A stretch of DNA of 64,000 bases from positions 56,809 through 120,808 of the forward strand of contig JAWKWA010000013.1 in the NCBI GenBank assembly GCA_041397765.1, given 5' to 3'. The position numbers and the translations under genes are program-made. Shown here in pieces: positions 36,129 to 45,449 of this stretch (the stretch's first letter is position 1; each line of letters begins with the position of its first letter). The notes beneath the pieces are model-generated. The model was not told where the DNA came from, ran no database searches, and saw only the letters and a list, made by a program, of their open reading frames with translations. Source of the stretch: JAWKWA01 sp041397765 (lineage in GTDB: Bacteria > Pseudomonadota > Alphaproteobacteria > Rhizobiales > Hyphomicrobiaceae).

Positions 36129-38108
36129 TCAGTTCTCGCCCGAAGCCATCTCGATCGTCTGGCGGGCGCCGGTCGCGACCGAGAAGGGCATCTCGCGCGT
36201 CCGTCCGCGGGCGCGCAGACGCAACACATAGTCGCCCGCCTCGAGCGCCACCTCCGGCTCGACCTGGGCGGTCGACCACAAAGCCGCACCGTCCTTGCCG
36301 ATCACCTCCCAGAGCAGGTCGCGGGCCGTCGCCCCCACCTCGGACGAGGGCTGGCGGAAGGTCAGGAAGCCGGCCTCGTGCTCGACCTTCAGCTCGGCGC
36401 GGTCACCGGCACGGACGGCGACCGGCACCGTGACGCGGGCATTGGCGTCGCCGAGCCGCGCCTCGACAAGATAGCGGCCGGCCGGGAGGCTGAGGGTGGG
36501 CTGAGGCCGGCTGGTGCTGGCGACGACCTCGCCCCGGCCGCCATCCTCGCCGACCCGGCTGACATCGTAGGACACCAGATCGCGCAGCGCCTCGCCGTCG
36601 CCCTTGATCACCGAGGTGAGCGCCAGCACGCCGACCTCGACCGCGATGCTCTCGTCGCTCGCCTCGTCGGCCTTGACCGTGACGTCGCGGGTCGCCGTCG
36701 CCTCGCCGACGCTCGCCGTCACATGATAGACGCCGGCCGGCAGCGTGAAGACCGGGCTCGTCGCCGCCGAGCGCGCGACATTGCGCCGGCCGCCGATGGC
36801 GACGGGATCGTCCTCGGAGATGGTGAAGACGGCGTCCGCGAGCGGCGCACCGTCGGCGGCGGAGACAGCCGAGATGCGCAAGGTGCCGACATGGAGGACG
36901 ATCGCCTCGTCGAAGGCACGGCCGGCATCGAGCACGATCAGCCGCTCGACAGAGGCGAGGCCGTGCTCGGCGCGGACGCGGTAGCGGCCGGCGGGAAGCA
37001 GCTCGGCCGGCATCGAGCCCTTGACCACCGACAGCGTCTCGAGATTGGCCTCGCCCGCCGCATCGGTGCGGTAGAGCGTGAAGAAGACGTCGTCGAGCGG
37101 CTCGCCGCCGTCATTGGCGAGCGCCGAGAGGGTCAGCGAGCCGGCGGCGAGCGGCACCACGGTCTCGGTCGGGCCGTCGGGCTTCACGGTTACGGTCGTG
37201 TGCGCGGAAACCTGGCCGGCCTTCACCTCGACCGCGTAGTCGCCGGGGCCGAGCGGCAGGCGGGGCTGGGGATCGGTGCCGGCATAGAGCTCCTTGCCCG
37301 ACAGATCGGCGATCCGCCATTGCAGATTGCCGGTGACGGCCGAGCCGCCGGGACCGAGCGTCGCCGAGAGGCGGAGCTCGGGGGGAAGGGGCACGGCAGG
37401 CTCGGCGACAGGCACGGGGCCGGCCGAGGCGTCGAGCACCTCGCCGAGTGCGGCCACGACCTCGTCGGGGGAGCGTGTCAGCAGCAGCTTGCCGCCCGTT
37501 CGCTCGGGGATGCAGCGGATGGTGTCGAGGTCCTTGGCGCTGACATTGAGGCCGACGAGATGGGCGACGATGTCGGGGTTGCCCTTGTGGATGGCGTCGA
37601 TCGCGGCGCAAGGGTCGCTCTTGCAGGTGTCGGCGCCGTCGATGACGAGCACGATCGAGGAGGGGCCGTCGCCGAGCGCCTCGGCGGTGAGGCCGAGCGT
37701 GTCGGCGAGCGGCGTGCGGCCCTTGGGCGAGAGCGAGCGGGCGGTTTCAATGAACGCCTCCGGCTCGAGGGCGGCGACGGGCAGGAGCTGCTCGATGTCG
37801 GCGCAATTGCCCTTGCGGCGATGGCCGAAAGCCATGAGGCCGAGCTCGATGCGCTCGCGATAGTCGGGCAGCTTCTGCTCGATGGCGCGCAGGGCGGCGG
37901 TGGTCTTCTGCACACCCTTCATCTCGCCCCACATCGAGCCCGAGCCGTCGAGGATGAGCATGGCGCGACGGGATTGACCGGCATGGGCTGGCTTCGCCAG
38001 GGCGAAGAGGCCGGCGGCGAGCGGCAGCAATGCGGCAAGCAGAGCGGTGGCGGCGAGGGCCAGGGGGCGCGCCGGTGATGGACGGTGCAGTGTGGACGAG
38101 CCGGTCAT
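36129..38108 (-). CDS. Secreted von Willebrand factor A domain protein
   Basis: This 659-residue protein has a signal peptide (hydrophobic 15-40, ending AKPAHA). The VWA domain follows, with a complete metal-binding MIDAS start D54-G-S56-G-S58 (DGSGSMW) and GRTPLADTL later. C-terminal to about residue 240 lie several beta-rich repeats of one pattern (GPGDYAVEVKAGQ, PAGRYRVRAEHG, PAGVYHVTASVGEA, PAGRYLVEARLGDA, EAGDYVLRLRARG), each an Ig-like or carboxypeptidase-regulatory-like strand. VWA proteins bind partners through a divalent metal; the target is unknown. The start at 38108 is preferred over 38132 because GAGGGGAGC lies close upstream. Confidence 0.82.
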   Translation of the reverse strand: MTGSSTLHRPSPARPLALAATALLAALLPLAAGLFALAKPAHAGQSRRAMLILDGSGSMWGEMKGVQKTTAALRAIEQKLPDYRERIELGLMAFGHRRKGNCADIEQLLPVAALEPEAFIETARSLSPKGRTPLADTLGLTAEALGDGPSSIVLVIDGADTCKSDPCAAIDAIHKGNPDIVAHLVGLNVSAKDLDTIRCIPERTGGKLLLTRSPDEVVAALGEVLDASAGPVPVAEPAVPLPPELRLSATLGPGGSAVTGNLQWRIADLSGKELYAGTDPQPRLPLGPGDYAVEVKAGQVSAHTTVTVKPDGPTETVVPLAAGSLTLSALANDGGEPLDDVFFTLYRTDAAGEANLETLSVVKGSMPAELLPAGRYRVRAEHGLASVERLIVLDAGRAFDEAIVLHVGTLRISAVSAADGAPLADAVFTISEDDPVAIGGRRNVARSAATSPVFTLPAGVYHVTASVGEATATRDVTVKADEASDESIAVEVGVLALTSVIKGDGEALRDLVSYDVSRVGEDGGRGEVVASTSRPQPTLSLPAGRYLVEARLGDANARVTVPVAVRAGDRAELKVEHEAGFLTFRQPSSEVGATARDLLWEVIGKDGAALWSTAQVEPEVALEAGDYVLRLRARGRTREMPFSVATGARQTIEMASGEN

Positions 38109-38298
38109 CTGGTCGCTCCCCTCGGCAGGCATTGTGTTCGCATGGACCGGCCGGCGGTCGCATGGGCGCCCCGGCCACTACACTCGGTGGCCATTGTATA
38201 GCGATTGGGATCGGGTTAGCGAACTGCGGCGATGATCGGGGGTGACCGCTGGCCGGGCGGCGCCCTGCTGGCCCGTCGGCCCGGCTGGGGAGAGTGCC

Positions 38299-38889
38299 AT
38301 GGCGAACGCGGAAAAGGTCGGTGGCGAGGCGACGATCCGGCTGCTCCTGCAGCGCCGGTCGGTGGCGGCGGCAAAGCTCGCAGGCCCCGGTCCCGACGAG
38401 GAGACGCTCGCGACGATCCTCAAGGCCGCGGCCCGGGTGCCCGATCACAAGCGGCTGGTGCCCTGGCGCTTCATCGTTTTCGAGGGGGCGGCCCGGCTGC
38501 GCTTCGGCGAGATGCTCTGCCGGGTGCTCGCGGCGCGATCGGGCGAGGCGCTCGGCGAGGAGCGCCTGGGCCTCGAGCGCGGACGGCTCACGCGCGCACC
38601 ACTGGTGGTCGCGGTCGTCACCCGCGTCGTCGAGAACCCGGCCGTGCCCGAATGGGAGCAGGTGCTCTCGGCCGGGGCCTGCTGCCAGAACCTCGTCATC
38701 GCCGCCAATGCGTTCGGCTTCTCGACCAACTGGATCACCGAGTGGTACGCCTTCGACGCCGATGTCGCCCGGGAGCTGGGGCTCGGTGCCGGGGAGCGCA
38801 TCGCCGGCTTCATCCATATCGGCACTGCCACCGAGCCCCCGGTCGAGCGGGAGCGGCCGGATCTGGCCGCGATCACGATGCGCTGGTGA
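38299..38889 (+). CDS. Nitroreductase-family flavoprotein
   Basis: The 196-residue protein matches the small FMN-dependent nitroreductases. LLLQRRSVAAAKL near 13 holds the FMN-phosphate-binding Arg pair, AARVPDHKRLVPWRFIVFEG near 43 is typical, and AGACCQNLVIAANAFGFSTN near 125 lies at the dimer interface. Such enzymes reduce nitro compounds or quinones with NAD(P)H. The ATG at 38299 has GGGGAGAG upstream. The next gene, another flavoprotein, starts 53 bases later in the same direction, which suggests a two-gene operon. Confidence 0.85.
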   Translation: MANAEKVGGEATIRLLLQRRSVAAAKLAGPGPDEETLATILKAAARVPDHKRLVPWRFIVFEGAARLRFGEMLCRVLAARSGEALGEERLGLERGRLTRAPLVVAVVTRVVENPAVPEWEQVLSAGACCQNLVIAANAFGFSTNWITEWYAFDADVARELGLGAGERIAGFIHIGTATEPPVERERPDLAAITMRW

Positions 38890-38941
38890 GGCGACGCGCG
38901 CCGGCGGGGCCAGCCAGTGCACGACGAGAGGAGGACACCGC

Positions 38942-39538
38942 TTGTTCTACCAACCCCGCCTCGGCGATCACGGGCTCGCACTCGACCCCTTCAAGGCGCT
39001 GATCGTGCCGCGACCGATCGGCTGGATCGGCACGGTCGACAGGGCAGGGGTCGTCAATCTGGCGCCCTACAGCTTCTTCAATGCGGTCAGCGACCAGCCG
39101 CCTCACGTGATGTTCTCCTCCGATGGCGCCAAGGACAGCCTCAGGAATGCCGAGGAGACGGGCGAGTTCGTGTGCTCGCTCGCCACGTTCGCGCTGCGCG
39201 AGGAGATGAACGCCACCTCGGCGACAGTGGCGCCGGAGATCGACGAGATGGCGCTCGCCGGACTGGAGAAGGCGCCCTCGCGGCTCGTCAGGCCGCCGCG
39301 GGTCGCCGCCTCGCCGGCCGCCTTCGAATGCCGCACCTGGAAGATCGTCGATCTGCCCGGCTCGGGCGAGGGGCGGCGCTATGCCATGGTGATCGGCGAG
39401 GTGGTCGGCATCCATATCGACGACCGCTTCATCGTCGATGGCCGGGTGAATACGGCCGGCATGGAGCCGATCTCGCGGCTCGGCTATTCCGAGTATGGCG
39501 TCACCCGCGAGGTGTTCCGCATGCGCCGGCCGGAGTAG
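38942..39538 (+). CDS. Flavin reductase-like domain protein
   Basis: This 198-residue protein has the FMN-binding split-barrel fold of flavin reductases. PFKALIVPRPIGWIGTVDRA near 16-35 and NLAPYSFFNAVSDQPPHVMF near 40-59 are the usual FMN-contact strands. I place the start at a TTG (38942), which gives the typical N-terminus MFYQP and has AGGAGG at the right distance (eight bases); no ATG is available before residue 53. Rare start codons often lower translation. It probably forms an operon with the nitroreductase gene upstream; function in reduction of flavin or a related substrate is inferred. Confidence 0.85.
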   Translation: MFYQPRLGDHGLALDPFKALIVPRPIGWIGTVDRAGVVNLAPYSFFNAVSDQPPHVMFSSDGAKDSLRNAEETGEFVCSLATFALREEMNATSATVAPEIDEMALAGLEKAPSRLVRPPRVAASPAAFECRTWKIVDLPGSGEGRRYAMVIGEVVGIHIDDRFIVDGRVNTAGMEPISRLGYSEYGVTREVFRMRRPE

Positions 39539-39564
39539 GACGGGCGCCCGAGGCCTCGGCCGGC

Positions 39565-40056
39565 TCAGGGCCGGAACGAGCTGAACACATAGTCGCTCTT
39601 CTGGCGCCCGGCATGGCAGGCGAAGCAGGCGGCCGCGCCCTCCGGGCCGGCGATCCGCTCGCGCGTGCCGGCACGGAAGGCCTCGAAGCCCCATCCCCCG
39701 GTCGCCGCAAAGCGCTTCGCGTCCTTCTGCATCACCGCGACGAGCTTGCGCGCGCCCTCGTTCAGGGCGTGATCGGGCGTCTCGTCGACAGCCAGCAGGT
39801 CGAGCACCAGCACGGCGCCCTCGGGGAAGGTGCCGGTGGCGAAGCCTTTCATCGCCCGGCGGTTGGCATAGATGTGATGGATGCCGCCGAAGGTCTCGTA
39901 GAGGGGATGCCCGGCGGCGATCACCATCGAACGCACATGATCCCATTTCCGGTAGGTGGCCGGATAGCCGACTTTGGCCGGCTGGGCGGCATCGGCCGCG
40001 ACGGCGACCGACAAGAGGAGAGCCGAAAGACAGCACAGCAGCCGGTGGCGGGGCAT
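39565..40056 (-). CDS. Cytochrome P460-family c-type haem protein
   Basis: The 163-residue precursor has a signal peptide (MPRHRLLCCLSALLLSVAVA, cleaved near ADAA) and one c-type haem motif, C144-F-A-C147-H148, close to the C-terminus. That layout, with W39 in YRKWDHVRS and the strand VLVLDLLAV in the middle, fits the cytochrome P460 family of periplasmic haem proteins, which act on hydroxylamine or NO in nitrifiers. In other bacteria their role is not established. The start at 40056 is supported by GGAG upstream. It is divergent from the lytic transglycosylase and no ammonia-oxidation genes are nearby. Confidence 0.78.
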   Translation of the reverse strand: MPRHRLLCCLSALLLSVAVAADAAQPAKVGYPATYRKWDHVRSMVIAAGHPLYETFGGIHHIYANRRAMKGFATGTFPEGAVLVLDLLAVDETPDHALNEGARKLVAVMQKDAKRFAATGGWGFEAFRAGTRERIAGPEGAAACFACHAGRQKSDYVFSSFRP

Positions 40057-40405
40057 GTTTGGATCTCCACAGGACATGGCGCGGCCCGAGGTCGCATGCG
40101 CCAGGGGTGCGAAGCCGACGATCCCACCGATACCGGTCTTGCAGCGACTAGGCACCTTCCTACCGCCCGATCGGATCGCGGGGCCGTCCCGATGCGGAAC
40201 ATCGGTTTACCCGGCCTTCACACCTTGGCGTCATTGTTTTCCCTGGAAAGCGACGACATGGGCGCAACGGCGGCCGGCGAATGCCGTCACGACGGGGCGC
40301 CTGGAGCGGCGGTCCGACCGGACCCCTGCCGATCGCATCTTCCGGTGTCACACGTCTCCGGCAGTCCGGATGCGGGTTCAGAAGTCCAGTCGAGGGTTCC
40401 AAGTC
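40057..40405. other. Divergent intergenic region
   Basis: This 349 bp region between the P460-like gene and the transglycosylase gene should contain two promoters. I cannot place boxes reliably. The frame of the transglycosylase extends upstream through it, but its composition there is not coding-like. Confidence 0.45.
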
Positions 40406-41476
40406 ATGGCGGATGTGTCCATCGCCGATCTGCCGCAACAGATCGCGATTGCCCTTTCACTTGCCAGCAGCTCAACCGGTGCCGATCTCAATTACCTGCT
40501 GCAGACGGCCAGCCGGGAGTCGAGCTTCCAGGTGGATGCGGCGGCGAGCACCTCGACAGCGCGCGGGCTCTTTCAGTTCATCGAGGAGACCTGGATCCGC
40601 ACGATCAAGGACGATGGCGCCCGCTTCGGGCTCGGCGCCTATGCCGAGCGGATCGTGAAGACCGATGAGGGGCGCTACTACGTCCCCGATGCCGCCGATC
40701 GCAAGAAGATACTCGCGCTGCGCGACGATCCGCACATCTCGGCGATGATGGCCGGCGTCTATGCGCAGCGGAATGCCGATTTCATCGCCCAGACGATCGG
40801 CCGCCAGCCGACAACGGGCGAGCTCTACATCGCACATTTCCTCGGTCCGAGCGACGCGGCCCGCCTCATCGTGCTGACCAGCGAGCGTCCCTCGGCGGCG
40901 GCCGCCGGCTTCTTCCCGCGCGCGGCGGCCTCGAACCGCTCGATCTTCTACCGGGCCGGCCATGCGCGGACGGTGCGCGAGGTCTATGACGGGCTGATCT
41001 CGCGCCATCAGCACGGGGGGAGCAGGCTCGCCACGGCCGGTGCCGGCGGACGTTCGGTCGCGCTCGGATCCTGGGACACCCGCGTCCGCCAGGTGATCGA
41101 ACGGGAGGACCAGACGCCGTTCTTCGCCGCCTTCGGGCTCGGACTGCCGTTCTTCGGGACGGGCGGCGACGACGGCAGCGAGATCGGCCGGGTCGATGCC
41201 GCCAGCCTCGCCTGGGCAGCCGAGACGACGACCGACGGCGGCTGGGCGGCCGATGTGGCGCCGGTGAAGGTGCGGACCGCGACGGGTGCCACCACGCTCG
41301 AGGTGAGCCGCGCGCCGGTCGAGCGGGTGAGCTTCCGCGGCATGATCGGGACCGGCGCGGAGACGGGGACGGAAGACCGTGCGGGCGATGCGCCGGGCGC
41401 CGCCGTCAAGGGACTGACCGTGCGTCCGGGCGAAGGGTCGACGCGGCTGAAGGTGATCGAGGTCTCGTCGCGTTGA
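40406..41476 (+). CDS. Lytic transglycosylase-like (SLT domain) protein
   Basis: The 356-residue protein has an N-terminal lysozyme-like domain. LNYLLQTASRESSFQVDAAA carries the catalytic Glu at residue 38 in the ES motif, and STARGLFQFIEETWI near 50 is the typical G-L-x-Q-F segment. These enzymes cleave peptidoglycan between MurNAc and GlcNAc. There is no evident signal peptide, as in transglycosylases linked to flagella or secretion systems in this group. The C-terminal 150 residues are low in complexity and not recognised. The upstream open frame is not convincing, so I use the ATG at 40406. Confidence 0.75.
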   Translation: MADVSIADLPQQIAIALSLASSSTGADLNYLLQTASRESSFQVDAAASTSTARGLFQFIEETWIRTIKDDGARFGLGAYAERIVKTDEGRYYVPDAADRKKILALRDDPHISAMMAGVYAQRNADFIAQTIGRQPTTGELYIAHFLGPSDAARLIVLTSERPSAAAAGFFPRAAASNRSIFYRAGHARTVREVYDGLISRHQHGGSRLATAGAGGRSVALGSWDTRVRQVIEREDQTPFFAAFGLGLPFFGTGGDDGSEIGRVDAASLAWAAETTTDGGWAADVAPVKVRTATGATTLEVSRAPVERVSFRGMIGTGAETGTEDRAGDAPGAAVKGLTVRPGEGSTRLKVIEVSSR

Positions 41477-41492
41477 GGCCTCGGTGGGCGCC

Positions 41493-42305
41493 TCAATAGC
41501 CGAACTGCTCGAGCAGGATGCGCTCGTCGAGCGCGTGGCCGGCGTCGAACAGCAATTCGAGCGTGCGGTTCTGCGCGACCGAGATGTCGACGCTGACGAC
41601 GTCGCGCACCTCGAAATGGTCGGCGACGGCGCTGACCGGGCGCTTGTCGTGCTCGAGCACCTCGCAGCGGATCCAGGCCCGGTCCGGTAGGAGCGCGCCG
41701 CGCCAGCGCCGCGGCCGGAACGGGCTGATCGGGGTCAGGGCGAGCAGGCGGGCATTGATCGGCAGGATCGGCCCGTGGGCGGAGAGGTTGTAGGCGGTCG
41801 AGCCGGCGGGTGTCGCAACCAGCACGCCGTCGCCGATCAGCTCGGCGAGCCGCACCTTGCCGTCGATCGAGATCGAGATCTTGGCGGCCTGATAGGTCTG
41901 GCGGAAGAGCGAGACATCGTTGATGGCGAGCGCCTCGTGGAGGCTGCCGCCGGTATCGGTCGCGCTCATGCGCAACGGATGGATGTGGTTGGGCACAGCC
42001 GCGGCGAGACGCTCGCGCAGGCCGTCCTCGCCATATTCGTTCATCAGGAAGCCGACCGAGCCGCGGTTCATGCCGTAGATGGGGATGCGGCGGCCCATAT
42101 GGCGGTGGAGCGTCTGCAGCATGAGGCCGTCGCCGCCAAGAGCGACGATGACGTCGGCCTCGGCCGAGGGGCAGTCGCCATAGCGCGCCGCCAGCCGGTC
42201 GCGGGCCTCGCTCGCCTCCGGGGTGGGACTGGCGACAAAAGCGATGCTCTCGAAGGAGCGGCCTGCGGCGCGCCGGGCGGCGGCTGATCGGGAACTGGCG
42301 GCCAT
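41493..42305 (-). CDS. nadK: NAD kinase
   Basis: NadK phosphorylates NAD to NADP. The 270-residue protein has the family's GGDG motif at 57-60 (VIVALGGDGLMLQ), the stretch IYGMNRGSVGFLMNEY and the C-terminal glycine-rich GDGVLVATPAGSTAYNLSAH near 160-179. The usual NEV segment reads AINDVSLF, an Asp for Glu change in a conserved position. The start at 42305 has GGAAG six bases upstream; an ATG two codons earlier is also possible. It converges with the transglycosylase gene. Confidence 0.92.
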   Translation of the reverse strand: MAASSRSAAARRAAGRSFESIAFVASPTPEASEARDRLAARYGDCPSAEADVIVALGGDGLMLQTLHRHMGRRIPIYGMNRGSVGFLMNEYGEDGLRERLAAAVPNHIHPLRMSATDTGGSLHEALAINDVSLFRQTYQAAKISISIDGKVRLAELIGDGVLVATPAGSTAYNLSAHGPILPINARLLALTPISPFRPRRWRGALLPDRAWIRCEVLEHDKRPVSAVADHFEVRDVVSVDISVAQNRTLELLFDAGHALDERILLEQFGY

Positions 42306-42581
42306 GAGCATCTTCCGGCGAGGTTTCGGCCCGGTCTCGGCCGGCGGGGCGGCGTTCGATCAAGACGGCGATAGAACACAATGCGCGGCCGGTTGGGCAA
42401 GGGGCAAGGGGCGAAGGCCGCGGGCCGCGTCGGTCGCAAGCGGGCGGGCCTCGACCGGCGCCGCGTTGCGGAGGGGCGAGCAGCCGTTGCGGAAATCATC
42501 CCGATCCGTCGGCCATGACCGGCATTCTGCCCTCGTGGTAGTGTTCGGGCCGGTTGCGAAGGGCATGAGACGGCGACGGGC

Positions 42582-44804
42582 ATGATAGAGGATCTGAGAC
42601 GCACGGCGGGGCGCGCGCGGGCTTCCGCCGGCAACCGGGGCTGGAGCTTCGTGCTGCGCGAGGGAGCGAGCGGTATCGTCGCCGCCCTCGTCACGATCGC
42701 CTATTGCGTGTCGTTCAGCGCCCTGTTGTTCCAGGGGCCGCTGCAACCCGGCCTCGGCGTCGGGCTCGCCGCGCTCCTCGTCGGTGCGGCGCTGACCGGG
42801 CTCGTGGTCGCGCTGACCTCGAGCCTGTCGCCGGCCTCGGCGGGCCCCGACACGCCGGCCGTCGCGGTCATGACCGTGCTCTCGGCGACGATCGGCGGCC
42901 AGGTGCTGGCGGGGGGAGGCGGCACCGAGCTCGCCGTCTCGCAGGTGCTGCTCGCGATCTCGATCAGCACGCTCGTGACCGGCCTCTTCCTCTATCTGAT
43001 CGGCGCGCTGCGGCTCGGCCAGCTGCTCAGATTCGTGCCCTATCCGGTCGTCGGCGGCTTTCTCGCGGCTTCGGGCTGGCTCCTCATCACCGGAGCGGTC
43101 GAGGTGGTGATCGGCGCCGATGTGACGCTCTCGACGCTCGGGCGGCTGGTCTCGGCGGAGGCATGGCCGAAGCTCACGGTGACGCTGCTGTTCGCCGCGG
43201 CCGTGCTCGCCGCGCGCCGGCGCATCGAGAGCCCCCTGCTGCTGCCGGCCGCCTTCCTCGTCGCCAGCGTGGTGGTCGGGCTTGGCGTGCATGTCGCCGG
43301 CGCCGATGACGGGAGCTGGTTCATCGCGAGCGCTGCCACCACGCGCCTCTGGTGGCCGATCGGATTTGCCCTGACGCCGGGGGCCGACTGGGGCATCGTG
43401 CTCGGTGCCGCCGCCGAAATCGGCGCGGTCTGTGGCGTGACGGCGATCGCGCTTCTGCTCGATGTGTCGAGCCTCGAGGTCGCGCGGGCCCGCAGCGCCG
43501 ATCTCGACCGCGAGTTCCGCACCAACGGCCTCGCCAACATGCTGGCGGCGGCGACCGGCGGGGTCGCGGGAAACCTGTCGCTGCAGGCGAGCGTGCTCAT
43601 CGAGGAGGCCGGCGGCTCGAGCCGCTGGTCGGGCGTCGTCGCCGCGGTCGTGCTGGCGCTCGTCGTCATGTCGGGGCTCGATGTCGCCGGTCTCGTGCCG
43701 ACGCCGGTGCTCGGCGGGCTGCTGGTCTATCTGGGCGTCGTCATGCTGGTGCAGGCGCTGGCGCGCTCGCCGGCGGAGCGCTCGCTCAGCGACGGTGGTC
43801 TGGCCGTCGCGATCATGCTCGTCATCATCTGGTTCGGCTATCTGCAGGGCGTGGTGCTCGGGCTCGTCGGCGCCTGCCTGACCTTCGCCTTCAGCTACAG
43901 CCGCATCGGCGTCATCCGCCGGCACCTGACGCGGGCCGAGTTCGCCTCCAACGTGGTGCGTTCGATCGAGGAGACGCGAGTGCTCGCCGGCGAGGGCCGG
44001 CGTGTGCACATCTTCTGGCTGAGCGGCTTCGTGTTCTTCGGCTCATCGAACGGCGTGCTGGAAGAGATCCGCCGCGCCATCGAGGAGGAGAAGCCGCCCG
44101 GCGTCGCCTTCGTCGTGCTCGAGCTCTCGGGCGTCACCGGTTTCGACAGCTCGGCACTGCTCTCGCTCGTCAAGCTGCGCAACTCGGCGGGCGAGCACAA
44201 TGTCGAGATCGTGCTGGCCGGTGCCGACGAGCGTATCGCGCTCGCCATCCAGCGCTCGCGCTATTTCTCGGGCGAGCGGCGCTTGAGAATGTTCCAGAGC
44301 CGCAACGACGCGCTCGAATGGTGCGAGGACCGGCTGCTCGACGAGCGCATGGTCGGTCCGAAGTCGCGGGCCGGCTTCGAGGCGTGGGTCGCCGCCGAGT
44401 TCGGTGCCGTCGATGCGGCGGAAAGGATCGTCGCCTTCTTCGACCGGCGCGAGATCGCGGCGGGCACGCTCATCTACGAGCAGGGCGCGCCTGCCGACAC
44501 GATCGACCTCGTCGCCGCCGGACGGCTCACCATCGCGATCCGCGACGGCGAGGGGCGCGAGGTCAGGCTGCGCACCATGTCCGGTCACACCGTGGTCGGC
44601 GAGATGGGGTTCTTCCGCAAGGGCGTGCGAACCGCGTCGGTGGTCTCGGAGGGCGATGCCATCGTCTATACGCTGACGCGGGGAACCATGGAGCGCATGC
44701 TCGCCGAGGAGCCCGATCTTGCCGCGCAATTCCTGCAGTTCATCATCCGCGCGCTCTCCGACCGGGTGGAGTTCGCCAACCGGGAGATCGCCGCGCTCGT
44801 CTGA
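42582..44804 (+). CDS. SulP-family transporter with STAS and cyclic-nucleotide-binding domains
   Basis: The 740-residue protein has three parts. Residues 25-440 are a SulP (SLC26-like) anion transporter core with about ten to twelve hydrophobic segments, including PASAGPDTPAVAVM and FVPYPVVGGFLAASGW. Residues 470-575 form a STAS domain (VLELSGVTGFDSSALLSLVK). Residues 610-735 form a cNMP-binding domain (YEQGAPADTIDLVAAG, VVGEMGFFRKGVRTASVVSE) with the Gly-Glu and Arg of the cyclic-nucleotide pocket. Such fusions carry sulfate, bicarbonate or dicarboxylate; the anion here is unknown. Transport may respond to cAMP or cGMP; two cyclase genes lie within 15 kb. Confidence 0.9.
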   Translation: MIEDLRRTAGRARASAGNRGWSFVLREGASGIVAALVTIAYCVSFSALLFQGPLQPGLGVGLAALLVGAALTGLVVALTSSLSPASAGPDTPAVAVMTVLSATIGGQVLAGGGGTELAVSQVLLAISISTLVTGLFLYLIGALRLGQLLRFVPYPVVGGFLAASGWLLITGAVEVVIGADVTLSTLGRLVSAEAWPKLTVTLLFAAAVLAARRRIESPLLLPAAFLVASVVVGLGVHVAGADDGSWFIASAATTRLWWPIGFALTPGADWGIVLGAAAEIGAVCGVTAIALLLDVSSLEVARARSADLDREFRTNGLANMLAAATGGVAGNLSLQASVLIEEAGGSSRWSGVVAAVVLALVVMSGLDVAGLVPTPVLGGLLVYLGVVMLVQALARSPAERSLSDGGLAVAIMLVIIWFGYLQGVVLGLVGACLTFAFSYSRIGVIRRHLTRAEFASNVVRSIEETRVLAGEGRRVHIFWLSGFVFFGSSNGVLEEIRRAIEEEKPPGVAFVVLELSGVTGFDSSALLSLVKLRNSAGEHNVEIVLAGADERIALAIQRSRYFSGERRLRMFQSRNDALEWCEDRLLDERMVGPKSRAGFEAWVAAEFGAVDAAERIVAFFDRREIAAGTLIYEQGAPADTIDLVAAGRLTIAIRDGEGREVRLRTMSGHTVVGEMGFFRKGVRTASVVSEGDAIVYTLTRGTMERMLAEEPDLAAQFLQFIIRALSDRVEFANREIAALV

Positions 44805-44825
44805 CGGGTTGACCTCGAGGAACGG

Positions 44826-45251
44826 TCAGGCGGTGCCGAGGAGGGTGAGGACCCGTGCGGCGAAATCGGGCGTCAGCAGCACCCAGACGATCGCCACATA
44901 GGTGAGGCCGTGGACGAGCTGGTCGAGGCCCATCAGCCACCAGAAGGGCGACATGGCGGGCGTCAGCCCGGCAAGACGGGTGAGCTGATCCTTCAGCCAG
45001 TCGGTGTGATAGTGGATGACATACTCGCCGCCGAGGATGAGCGCGGCGGTGGCGATGGTCGCGGGCACGATGACGAGGAACACGGGCAGCGTCAGGACGA
45101 CGTGGATGAAGCTGTGCAGCAGGCCGCCGGGATGCAGATAGCGGCCCTTGTTCATCACCTGCCAGCGGGTCTGCAGCAGGAAGTCGGCGACACAGTGCTT
45201 GATGAGCAGGACGGCGACGGCAAGGAGGGTGAGCTCGGCGATCTGGGGCAT
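44826..45251 (-). CDS. DUF3307 membrane protein
   Basis: This 141-residue membrane protein has the DUF3307 hallmark LLIKHCVADFLLQTRWQVMN near 15-34. Several hydrophobic helices follow, including VLTLPVFLVIVPATIATAAL and LTYVAIVWVLL, with EYVIHYHTDWLKDQL between them. The family has no established function. I start at 45251; the frame is open 105 bases further but that part is not coding-like. It converges with the SulP gene (22 bp between the ends). Confidence 0.75.
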   Translation of the reverse strand: MPQIAELTLLAVAVLLIKHCVADFLLQTRWQVMNKGRYLHPGGLLHSFIHVVLTLPVFLVIVPATIATAALILGGEYVIHYHTDWLKDQLTRLAGLTPAMSPFWWLMGLDQLVHGLTYVAIVWVLLTPDFAARVLTLLGTA

Positions 45252-45396
45252 CTGGCCTTCGCTTTCCTGTAGGCAGTCACCGCGACACTCGGCCTGATCG
45301 TTTCGGGGCGTCGGCGAGGTGACCACCTTGCCTCGCCGCGGACTGTGCAGCGTCAAACGTCAAAGGGCGGCGTCCAGGGGCGGCCGATCCGATTCC

Positions 45397-45431
45397 TCTA
45401 GAGCATGTTCGACCGGGATGGAATCTGATTG
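45397..45431. repeat. Degenerate intergenic repeat of the CTAGAGCATGTTC type
   Basis: CTCTAGAGCATGTTCGACCG then GGATGGAATCTGA resembles a palindromic repeat often seen between genes in Hyphomicrobiales. Only one arm is well preserved. A similar stretch, GCATATCCGACCGAGTTGGA, occurs at 56514-56533 inside the RiPP locus. Confidence 0.35.
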
Positions 45432-45449
45432 ATGGCGCCGCATGTGCCC

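Noticed and set aside
36066..38078. A 670-codon plus-strand frame opposite the VWA gene
   Set aside because: The VWA reading has a signal peptide, the MIDAS motif and repeated domains; the other strand has none.
40057..40405. N-terminal extension of the transglycosylase upstream of 40406
   Set aside because: The residues do not resemble the family and run through the divergent promoter region.
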